A program made the translations under genes and the position numbers. This document shows, piece by piece, positions 1-5,818 of a stretch of 7,085 nucleotides of DNA. Location of the stretch: assembly GCA_040386295.1 (NCBI GenBank), contig JAZKFR010000155.1:1-7085 (forward strand), given 5' to 3'. The notes under the pieces are model-generated. The model was not told the DNA's origin and did not search any database. It saw nothing but the letters and a program-made list of their open reading frames with translations. The DNA is from JAZKFR01 sp040386295. Lineage in GTDB: Bacteria > Pseudomonadota > Gammaproteobacteria > Burkholderiales > Rhodocyclaceae. Numbering within the stretch: the first letter of the stretch is position 1; every line of letters begins with the position of its first letter.

Positions 1-352
1 GCTGCGGCGGCACACTTTCGATCAACTGAGCAGGCAAACCGCTCGTTTCCTGGCCAAACACAAACACGTCGCCACTCTGAAAAGAAACAGCGCCGTGTCC
101 CAGTTGACCCCGCGTCGTCATGACAAATAAACGGCGTGCGCCAAGCGCCGCTTGGCAGGCCGTCCAATCGGCGTGGCGAGAAACGCGGGCAAACTCATGA
201 TAATCAAGGCCGGCACGTTTTAGCGCCTTGTCTTCCCAGCGAAAACCAAGCGGTTCGACCAGGTGTAATTCACTTCCCGTATTCGCGCAAAGGCGAATGA
301 TATTGCCCGTATTTGGGGGGATTTCAGGGCGGTACAAGACGACTGCAAACAC
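1..352 (-). CDS. trmL: tRNA (cytidine(34)-2'-O)-methyltransferase TrmL, N-terminal part (3' end outside window)
   Basis: TrmL is a SPOUT-class enzyme that uses S-adenosylmethionine to methylate the 2'-O of the wobble nucleotide (position 34) of certain leucine tRNAs in the cytoplasm. The 117 visible codons start at a GTG (350-352). They give MFAVVLYRPEIPPNTGNII, with the family N-terminal motif NTGNIIRLCANTG at residues 14-26, then EPLGFRW (33-39), KRAGLDYHEFA (45-55) and the cofactor-loop motif FGQETSGLP (99-107). These match the E. coli protein as I remember it, position for position, and this fixes the GTG start. A GGAG lies 11 bases upstream of it. The C-terminal part of the trefoil knot (the IPM...SLNLSNA region) lies beyond the left edge. 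The gene is transcribed away from mshE and has no functional link to the pilus. Confidence 0.93.
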   Translation of the reverse strand, partial: MFAVVLYRPEIPPNTGNIIRLCANTGSELHLVEPLGFRWEDKALKRAGLDYHEFARVSRHADWTACQAALGARRLFVMTTRGQLGHGAVSFQSGDVFVFGQETSGLPAQLIESVPPQ

Positions 353-423
353 GTTGAACTTTTCTCCAAGATGGCCGTTAACTCGATAGAATCGGCTCGG
401 TAGTTTAAAGACAGAAGGCTTCT
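353..423. promoter_or_regulatory. Divergent intergenic region between trmL and mshE
   Basis: This 71-base stretch must hold the promoter for trmL and possibly one for the msh genes. A TAGAAT (387-392) differs from the sigma-70 -10 consensus at one base in the mshE direction, but no convincing -35 box lies 16-18 bases upstream, so the assignment is weak. AGAAGG (413-418) is a good Shine-Dalgarno site 5 bases before the mshE ATG. It is part of a short perfect palindrome, AGAAGGCTTCT (413-423), directly abutting the start codon. Confidence 0.3.
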
Positions 424-2148
424 ATGGCACGGCCCAAAAAAATTCGTCTTGGCGACTTGCTGGTTCAGCAAGGACTCCTCGACAACGCGCAACTAAGCCT
501 CGCACTGGACGCACAAAAATCGAGCGGACGTAAATTAGGCCGCATCATCGTTGAGCACGCTTATTTGACCGAAGAAGTGCTCTCGCAAGCACTGTCCAAA
601 CAATTACGCATCCCCTTCGTTGACCTGGTTAATTTCACCCCCGAGCCGGAATGCCTCAAGCTGTTGTCCGAAGCACAGGCACGACGCTTTCGTGCCGTTG
701 CATTAGAAGAAATCAACGGCGTGCTGCGCGTTGGCTTTGCTGACCCGACCGATCTGCAGGCTTATGACGAACTGGCGCAGCTACTACAGCGCGATCTTGA
801 TCTGGCGGTGGTCACCGAGAGTCAGCTACTCGCCCTGATTGATCGAGCCTATCACCGTAGCGAAGAAATCGCCGGTTTAGCCAAAGCCTTGGGCGCCGAT
901 TTGGCCGGCGATACGCTCGAATTTGGCGAGCTACTCGGCACCAATACGGCGGCTGAAGAAGCGCCTGTGGTCAAACTGCTGCAAACCGTATTTGAAGAAG
1001 CTTTTCGCCGCCGCGCCTCAGATATCCACATTGAACCGCAAGCGCAACGGCTGCGCATCCGCTTTCGTATCGACGGCGTGCTGCACGTGCAAACTGAGGC
1101 AGACGTCAAGATAGCGCCAGCGATGACCCTGCGCCTCAAATTGATGGCTGGCCTAGACATCTCAGAAAAACGTCTACCCCAAGACGGGCGCTTCGACATC
1201 AGAGCACGCGGACATCGCTTGGATGTGCGTCTGTCAAGTATGCCGACGCAATACGGCGAATCAGTCGTGATGCGTCTGTTAAACCAAAACGACGGCATTC
1301 TGACCCTAGACCGCTTGGGCATGCCAACGCGTATTTTAGAGCGTTTATCGCATCACTTGCGGCGCACCAACGGCATGATTCTCGTCACCGGCCCGACGGG
1401 CAGCGGCAAAACCACCACCCTTTACGCAGCGCTGTCGCACATCAACAGCAATGAGAAAAAAATCATCACCGTCGAAGACCCGGTCGAATATCGTTTGCCG
1501 GGAATCAATCAGGTGCAGATCCACGAAAAAATCGACCTCAGTTTTGGCCGTGTTTTACGCTCAGCGCTACGGCAAGATCCAGACATTGTCCTGGTCGGCG
1601 AAATGCGTGACGCCGTCACCGCCGAAATTGGTATGCGTGCCGCGATCACCGGACACATGGTGCTGTCGACCCTGCACACCAACGACGTTATCTCAACCCC
1701 GATTCGCTTACTCGATATGCAGGTACCGGCTTACATGGTTAGCCTCTCCCTGCAACTGGTCATCGCGCAGCGTCTAGTCCGCCTCATTTGCCAACACTGC
1801 GCTACCCCCTACACGCCGAACGTGCAAGAACACGCGTGGCTAAGTTACGAACTAGGTCGGCAAGTCGATGATGTGTTCCGTGATGCCTATCGCTATGGCC
1901 GTGGCTGTATGCACTGTAGTAACACCGGTTTTCACGGCAGGGCAGGCGTTTATGAAATGCTTGAGATGACCGATACGCTGATCGAAGCGCTCAACAAAAA
2001 CGACACGACCGGCTTCGTCGCGCGTGCGCGCCAACAAATGGCCGGGGAAACGCTACGTCGAGACGCCGTTCGTTTAGTCACGCAAGGACGCACGACAATC
2101 GACGAAGCGATGCGCATTAGTCATCAAAACGAGAGCGAATATGCCTAG
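424..2148 (+). CDS. mshE: MSH pilus assembly ATPase MshE (GspE/PilB family)
   Basis: This is a cytoplasmic hexameric ATPase that powers polymerisation of the MSH pilus, 574 aa and close to full family length. The N-terminal MshEN domain has two 24-residue repeats separated by 5 residues. Repeat I is residues 8-31 (RLGDLLVQQGLL...L...L..Q). Repeat II is 37-60 (KLGRIIVEHAYL...L...L..Q). This architecture is known to bind cyclic di-GMP in MshE, so pilus extension is probably controlled by that messenger. The ATPase core shows Walker A GPTGSGKT (323-330), Asp box TVEDPVEY (349-356), Walker B IVLVGE with E393, and His box TGHMVLSTLHTND (409-421). A zinc-type tetracysteine follows at C456, C459, C495 and C498. 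AGAAGG lies 5 bases before the ATG. The stop overlaps the mshG start by 8 bases. PilB or GspE are the alternatives, but the neighbourhood indicates MshE. Confidence 0.95.
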   Translation: MARPKKIRLGDLLVQQGLLDNAQLSLALDAQKSSGRKLGRIIVEHAYLTEEVLSQALSKQLRIPFVDLVNFTPEPECLKLLSEAQARRFRAVALEEINGVLRVGFADPTDLQAYDELAQLLQRDLDLAVVTESQLLALIDRAYHRSEEIAGLAKALGADLAGDTLEFGELLGTNTAAEEAPVVKLLQTVFEEAFRRRASDIHIEPQAQRLRIRFRIDGVLHVQTEADVKIAPAMTLRLKLMAGLDISEKRLPQDGRFDIRARGHRLDVRLSSMPTQYGESVVMRLLNQNDGILTLDRLGMPTRILERLSHHLRRTNGMILVTGPTGSGKTTTLYAALSHINSNEKKIITVEDPVEYRLPGINQVQIHEKIDLSFGRVLRSALRQDPDIVLVGEMRDAVTAEIGMRAAITGHMVLSTLHTNDVISTPIRLLDMQVPAYMVSLSLQLVIAQRLVRLICQHCATPYTPNVQEHAWLSYELGRQVDDVFRDAYRYGRGCMHCSNTGFHGRAGVYEMLEMTDTLIEALNKNDTTGFVARARQQMAGETLRRDAVRLVTQGRTTIDEAMRISHQNESEYA

Positions 2149-3382
2149 GTTCGCCTACAAAAGTCGTAGCGCGGAAGGCACGCTGATTGAGGGCGTTATT
2201 GAGAGCGCCAGCGCGGGGGCGGTTGCCGACGAGCTATTCGCCCGCGCGCTCACGCCAACAGATATTCGCGAGACCACGGCAAACGCACCCGACGCAAGCG
2301 GAAGAAGCCGTAAATACAGCCTCCGCAGCCTACTAGAGCAACCGATTTCGTCGCTTGACACCCTGTTGTTCAGCCGCCAGATTCACACCTTATTAAAGGC
2401 TGGCGTACCGATCATGCGCGCCTTGACCGGTTTGCAAGAAGCCAGCGCCACCCCGGCCATGCGGCAGATTCTGCAAGAAGTACGCGCCCACTTAGAAGCG
2501 GGTAATCAACTCTCAGCCGGGCTAGGACGTCACCCACGCGTGTTCTCACCTTTTTACGTAGCCATGGTCAAAGTCGGCGAATCAACGGGACGCTTAGACG
2601 AAGTATTCATTCGCCTGTTTAAGCACCTTGAGTTTGAGCGTTACATGCAGGAACAGATAAAAATGGCGCTGCGCTACCCTTCTTTTGTCATGAGCGCCAT
2701 GTTGGCGGCATTCATCGTAGTCAATCTGTTTGTCATTCCGTCTTTCGCTAAAATTTTTGCCGGTTTTGGTGCCGAACTGCCAGTAGTGACACGTGCTCTA
2801 CTCTGGGTGTCTAATTCAGTTGTAGCCTATTGGCCGTATTTGTTGATCCTGCTAGCTGGCGCGTTTTCTGGCTTCCGCCTGTGGCTGGGTACGACAAAGG
2901 GACGTTACCGTGTCGAACGACTCGCGCTACGCCTACCGATTGTGGGCAACGTTTTATACAAAATCGCGCTGGCGCGCTTCTCGCGCAGCTTTGCCCTCGC
3001 GATGAATAGCGGTGTACCGGTGATACAAGCACTGGACAACGCGGTCGCCACGATCGACAACAGCTACATCGCCGAACAAATCGGCAGCATGCGCGAAGGC
3101 ATTGAACGCGGCGACAGCATCCAACGCGCCGCCCGATCGGTGGGTATTTTTACCCCTGTAGTTTTGCAAATGATTGCCGTTGGTGAAGAGTCTGGCGCGA
3201 TTGGCGAGCTCATGGACGAGGTAGGGCAGCTCTATCAGCAGGAGGTTGAATATGAACTTAAGACATTAAGCCAACAGATCGAACCTATTCTCATCGTGGC
3301 GCTTGGTGTGCTGGTGCTCATTCTGGCCTTAGGTGTTTTTCTACCCATGTGGGATCTAGGAAAAGCTGCCTTCAAGCATTAA
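2141..3382 (+). CDS. mshG: MSH pilus inner-membrane platform protein MshG (GspF/PilC family)
   Basis: This polytopic inner-membrane protein couples the MshE ATPase to pilin addition. At 413 aa it has the usual family length. Two T2SSF domains are visible, at about residues 74-197 and 276-398. Each carries the repeated motif, MVKVGESTGRLDE (142-154) in the first and MIAVGEESGAIGELM (344-358) in the second. Hydrophobic segments lie near 182-204, 222-246 and 382-402, and the C-terminus is short and basic (GKAAFKH). The start ATG lies inside the last codons of mshE (8-base overlap), with only a weak GAGAG 5 bases upstream, so translation is probably coupled to mshE. In Vibrio mshF follows; here a pilin gene follows after 46 bases. 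Confidence 0.94.
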   Translation: MPRFAYKSRSAEGTLIEGVIESASAGAVADELFARALTPTDIRETTANAPDASGRSRKYSLRSLLEQPISSLDTLLFSRQIHTLLKAGVPIMRALTGLQEASATPAMRQILQEVRAHLEAGNQLSAGLGRHPRVFSPFYVAMVKVGESTGRLDEVFIRLFKHLEFERYMQEQIKMALRYPSFVMSAMLAAFIVVNLFVIPSFAKIFAGFGAELPVVTRALLWVSNSVVAYWPYLLILLAGAFSGFRLWLGTTKGRYRVERLALRLPIVGNVLYKIALARFSRSFALAMNSGVPVIQALDNAVATIDNSYIAEQIGSMREGIERGDSIQRAARSVGIFTPVVLQMIAVGEESGAIGELMDEVGQLYQQEVEYELKTLSQQIEPILIVALGVLVLILALGVFLPMWDLGKAAFKH

Positions 3383-3428
3383 AAACACCGATTCTTTTCA
3401 ACACTTCAGTTACTTACGCGAGGATTTT

Positions 3429-4048
3429 ATGGCCACCCTAAATACACCAACTAAACAAACAGCGACCCAAAATCATGTTCAACTGGGCTTTACCCTAATC
3501 GAATTGATCGTCGTCATCTTAATCGTCGGCATTCTCGCCGCCGTCGCGCTCCCCNNNNNNNNNNGCCCGGTCTTGGAGGGCCACGCGGCCGACATGGACT
3601 CAGCGCCGCTCGTGGCGCCGTCGGCGCGGCCAGCGCGCTGATTCATGCCACATTGCTGGCACGCGGGGGCGTCACAGACGCAGCCGCCTGCGCCGGCGGT
3701 TCCGTCTCGGCTGACAACAGTACTTCTGCAAACGGCACCTTATGTACTGAAAATGGCTTAGTCGCCACGGTCTTTGCCTATCCGTCCAGCGCCGCAGCAC
3801 TGGCAGCAAGCACCGGCCCCGTCACCGGCAACCCTGGCATCGTTGGCGCAGCAGGGCTGACGACGGTATTTCACCCAAGTGCCAACAATCTCTCAGCGGA
3901 AGGTTATTCTGTCACCGTGACCTCAGGCGTCACCAGCTTCTCCGTGCTGGGCGCAACGAACCCGGCTAACTGCCAATTCACCTACACACAACCGGCCTCA
4001 GCTAATAGCGCACCGACCATCAGCGCTATGGTTACGACGGGTTGTTAG
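3429..4048 (+). CDS. Type IVa pilin in the MshB position, interrupted by an assembly gap
   Basis: This is a prepilin subunit. GAGG (3420-3423) lies 5 bases before the ATG. A 20-residue leader ends in Gly, and the mature protein starts FTLIELIVVILIVGILAAVALP, with Glu at position 5 and a hydrophobic assembly helix. The sequence then runs into ten N (3555-3564). Coding resumes convincingly in another register, from about 3599, as LSAARGAVGAASALIHATLLA. It continues to a TAG at 4046-4048, ending CQFTYTQPASANSAPTISA then MVTTGC. Because the N length is arbitrary, the register change need not be a mutation. The globular part is rich in Ala, Ser, Thr and Gly and has four Cys, the last being the C-terminal residue. 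The position between mshG and the mshA-type pilin corresponds to mshB in Vibrio. It could equally be a second MshA paralogue. Confidence 0.75.
3555..3564. other. 10-N assembly gap in the first pilin gene
   Basis: Ten undetermined bases fall just after the conserved pilin helix (ending ALP). Ten looks like a placeholder, because the reading frame does not continue across it. The 34 bases that follow (3565-3598) are roughly three-quarters G+C and do not read as pilin in the downstream frame, so the contig edge may be unreliable. Confidence 0.95.
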
Positions 4049-4064
4049 TTGAATTAGTTGACTC

Positions 4065-4069
4065 AGGAG
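4065..4069 (+). promoter_or_regulatory. Ribosome binding site that fixes the mshA start
   Basis: A strong AGGAG lies 6 bases before the ATG at 4076. It rules out the in-frame TTG at 4058, which would sit upstream of this site. It also gives a six-residue prepilin leader (MHRQNG), typical of class III signal peptides. Confidence 0.85.
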
Positions 4070-4075
4070 AACACC

Positions 4076-4513
4076 ATGCACCGACAAAACGGTTTTACCT
4101 TGATTGAACTGGTTATTGTGATCGTCATCTTGGGTGTTCTTTCCGTCACGGCTTTGCCTAAATTTGTCGATCTCAGTACCGAAGCAGGAAATGCTGCAAC
4201 ACAAGGCATTGTTGGCGCGCTCGGCTCATCATCATCGGCAAATTTTGCGGCAAAAGCAGCAGGCAGAACAGGCATGGTAGATGTCAAAGTGGACAACGTC
4301 TGCGTCGCCGCCGTCGTCGGCAACCTGTTGGCTGGCGTTAGTTTCGTCAACGGCACCTCGAGCAATACAAGCGGATCAACGGTGTATGGGATCTCCGGCA
4401 CGGGAAACTGCACAAGCCCTAGCGTCGCGGCTGCGGCGGGCACCGCAGTCACCTGTAGTTTGATTGGTTCAAAAGGCGTTGTGCAATCAGCAACGATTAT
4501 TTGTTCAGGCTAA
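4076..4513 (+). CDS. mshA: MSH-type pilin, probable major subunit MshA
   Basis: This is a type IVa prepilin of 145 aa. The leader MHRQNG is cut after Gly6 by the prepilin peptidase, giving a 139-residue mature protein that starts FTLIELVIVIVILGVLSVTA with Glu5 for assembly and an N-terminal Phe for methylation. PKFVDLSTEAGNAATQGIVGAL (28-49) is the typical MshA helix extension. The globular domain is Gly, Ser and Thr rich, with four cysteines at 76, 112, 127 and 143. The last of these is two residues before the C-terminal end (ICSG) and could close a disulfide loop. It has the strongest Shine-Dalgarno site in the operon and is followed by a stable stem-loop, both fitting a highly made main subunit. 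It starts 27 bases after the preceding pilin stop. Which of the two adjacent pilins is the major one is inferred from gene order and these signals. Confidence 0.83.
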   Translation: MHRQNGFTLIELVIVIVILGVLSVTALPKFVDLSTEAGNAATQGIVGALGSSSSANFAAKAAGRTGMVDVKVDNVCVAAVVGNLLAGVSFVNGTSSNTSGSTVYGISGTGNCTSPSVAAAAGTAVTCSLIGSKGVVQSATIICSG

Positions 4514-4521
4514 AACAAAGC

Positions 4522-4566
4522 TCGGTGCCCTCTGCTGCATTGCGCTCAAACAACAGAGGGCACCGA
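4522..4566. repeat. Stem-loop with perfect 13-bp arms just after mshA
   Basis: TCGGTGCCCTCTG (4522-4534) is exactly reverse-complementary to CAGAGGGCACCGA (4554-4566), with a 19-base loop. It starts 9 bases after the mshA stop codon. On the + strand no T-run follows (the next bases are TCCAACGC), so it is not a canonical intrinsic terminator. A partial terminator or attenuator, or a 3' stabiliser that keeps mshA mRNA more abundant than the minor-pilin part of the operon, fits its position. The A-rich bases on its left side would read as a T-rich tail on the minus strand, but no minus-strand gene ends there. Confidence 0.8.
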
Positions 4567-4596
4567 TCCAACGCACAGCAAAACCAAGCGCGACCG

Positions 4597-4614
4597 GCGC
4601 TGCTTAAGCAGCGC
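4597..4614. repeat. 18-bp perfect palindrome in the mshA-mshC spacer
   Basis: GCGCTGCTTAAGCAGCGC is a perfect palindrome. As RNA it would fold into a 7-bp GC-rich stem with a TTAA tetraloop, and only TTGCG follows, so it is a weak terminator at best. As duplex DNA it has the symmetry of a dimeric regulator site. It lies 30 bases after the mshA stem-loop, so both may belong to one processing or attenuation region. Confidence 0.7.
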
Positions 4615-4737
4615 TTGCGAACGCAACGGAAAGATTGCTGCACCAAGGTAAAACATCTCACCCTGCACCAGGGCTTGTGCCAATACCTTTCTGAATCGCC
4701 GGTTTTTCTAAAGCAAAGCGTCTGCGTCGAGTCGATC

Positions 4738-5415
4738 ATGCTGCGAACGAAACGAGACCCAATCGATCCCCAACCAACACCCAAGCGCACAAACATGGGC
4801 GCATTGTTTACGCCAGCGCACACTAGCAGCGGCGCGCTATCGACCTCGCCTCGCCTGGCTACAGCAAGTGCTGCGCCTCGCCCTAGCCTGCATAGTGCAC
4901 GGCCAACGCGGAACGCAACGATACGCGGCTTCACCTTGCTTGAGCTGTTGACCATTTTGGTCATCACCGGCTTACTCGCCTATTTTTTATTGCCCCGCTT
5001 TGGCTTTAGCAGCGCCTTAAGCGCTAGAGCCTACGCTGAGCAAAGCAAAGCGCTCATTCGCTACGCACAAAAGAGCGCAATTGCGCAACGCCGCTGGGCC
5101 GCCGTCAACCTCGCGGCTAATCCACCGACGCTCTGTACGCAAAACTACAGCTTCTCGCCCCTAAATTACCCACTCTGCGCTGCCAGCTGCACGGGCGGCA
5201 GCAACACCACGCTAGCGCTCCCTGCGGGTTTGGCAGGCGCCCGACCAAGCAGCACTAGCCTAAGCGGCAACACACTGCTCTGCTTCGACGCCCAAGGTCG
5301 TCCGTTCGCATCAGGCTCAGCGCAAGCACTCACCAGCACAGCCTCGCTCAACATTAGCGACACTGATTTTGTCCGCAGCATCATGCTTGCACCGGAGACT
5401 GGCTATGTACGCTAA
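4738..5415 (+). CDS. mshC: MSH pilus minor pilin MshC (start uncertain)
   Basis: This is a minor type IV pilin-like protein. The diagnostic part starts at the Phe codon at 4930, after the ATIRG leader end. It reads FTLLELLTILVITGLLAYFLLPRF with Glu5, continues SARAYAEQSKALIRYAQKSAIAQ as in MshC and FimT/GspH-like pilins, and ends ETGYVR. The mature part is 161 aa with four Cys (in TLCTQ, PLCAASC and LLCFD). The start is unclear. ATG at 4738 gives a 64-residue leader and ATG at 4795 a 45-residue leader, both far longer than usual and neither with a good Shine-Dalgarno site. The upstream residues are basic and rich in Ser, Thr, Pro and Ala. I list 4738, with 4795 almost equally likely. The end overlaps mshD by 11 bases. 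Confidence 0.8.
   Translation: MLRTKRDPIDPQPTPKRTNMGALFTPAHTSSGALSTSPRLATASAAPRPSLHSARPTRNATIRGFTLLELLTILVITGLLAYFLLPRFGFSSALSARAYAEQSKALIRYAQKSAIAQRRWAAVNLAANPPTLCTQNYSFSPLNYPLCAASCTGGSNTTLALPAGLAGARPSSTSLSGNTLLCFDAQGRPFASGSAQALTSTASLNISDTDFVRSIMLAPETGYVR
5394..5397 (+). promoter_or_regulatory. Ribosome binding site that fixes the mshD start
   Basis: GGAG lies 7 bases before the ATG at 5405, within the last codons of mshC. It supports this ATG over the in-frame TTG at 5369 and gives a short, basic leader of nine residues ending in Gly. Confidence 0.75.
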
Positions 5416-5818
5416 GCGCAAAACACGCGGCTTCTCGCTAGCAGAATTGATCGTAGCCATCATCATTCTTAGCGTGGGTTTGCTCGGCATTTTCACTGCA
5501 CTACGCGTCAGCAATAGCAAAAGCGCAGATCCGCTACGCACAAAACAAGCCATGGCCATCGCCGAAGCTTTGCTCGAAGAGGTGCTCAACCGCCCTTTTC
5601 GCAATTACGATGCACCCAACTTCGTCAACGCCAATATCGGCGGACAACTTGTGTTTCCAGCCAATCCCTCGGCCTATCAAACGGCCATTAGCTTCAATAA
5701 CAGCAGCGCATTCAGCGGAATTTCAAGCGACGACGCCTTACGTGTGGACGTATTTGTGCGCTCAGAACAAGATGGCGCCGTCTATCAACTGACCGGCTAC
5801 CGCTTTTACTACGACTGA
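5405..5818 (+). CDS. mshD: MSH pilus minor pilin MshD
   Basis: This is a minor pilin-like protein of 137 aa, resembling PilV and GspI. The leader MYAKRKTRG is followed by FSLAELIVAIIILSVGLLGI with Glu at mature position 5. It then has the characteristic stretch QAMAIAEALLEEVLNRPF (51-68), which in this family follows the membrane helix, and it ends in an aromatic tail (GYRFYYD). No cysteines are seen. The start is fixed by GGAG at 5394-5397. The ATG overlaps the end of mshC by 11 bases. The stop TGA shares its A with the ATG of mshO (TGATG), so translation of mshD and mshO is probably coupled. The protein is on the short side for MshD but looks complete. Confidence 0.87.
   Translation: MYAKRKTRGFSLAELIVAIIILSVGLLGIFTALRVSNSKSADPLRTKQAMAIAEALLEEVLNRPFRNYDAPNFVNANIGGQLVFPANPSAYQTAISFNNSSAFSGISSDDALRVDVFVRSEQDGAVYQLTGYRFYYD

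Larger units (their letters stand above)
4514..4737. other. Non-coding spacer between mshA and mshC
   Basis: At 224 bases (281 if mshC starts at 4795) this is the largest gene-free stretch in an otherwise tightly packed operon. It holds a 13-bp inverted repeat just after the mshA stop, an 18-bp perfect palindrome, and a small CCCTG-CAC-CAGGG hairpin (4661-4673). That small hairpin lies inside a wider pair, AAGGTA (4645-4650) and TACCTT (4684-4689). The frame upstream of mshC stays open through this region from a TTG at 4501, but the encoded residues show no pilin features and I regard it as untranslated. I see no convincing -35/-10 pair. Confidence 0.6.

Noticed and set aside
852..1322. Open minus-strand frame of 156 codons opposite mshE.
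   Set aside because: It lies fully inside a gene with all the catalytic motifs of a GspE-type ATPase, is rich in Arg and Ser as expected of an antisense shadow, and resembles no family I know. The same holds for the other minus-strand frames opposite mshG, mshA, mshC and mshO.
4058..4075. TTG at 4058 as the start of the MshA-type pilin.
   Set aside because: A strong AGGAG at 4065-4069 lies downstream of it and 6 bases before ATG 4076, which gives a normal six-residue leader.
4522..4614. Canonical rho-independent terminator ending the operon after mshA.
   Set aside because: No T-run follows either hairpin on the + strand, and the operon continues with mshC to mshP.
4501..4737. Extension of the mshC reading frame back to a TTG at 4501, adding about 79 residues.
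   Set aside because: It would overlap the mshA end, run through the strong hairpin and palindrome, has no ribosome binding site, and codes for residues without any pilin or leader character.
5369..5404. TTG at 5369 as the start of mshD.
   Set aside because: ATG 5405 has GGAG at proper spacing and gives a short basic leader. The longer form would have a 21-residue leader and a larger overlap with mshC.
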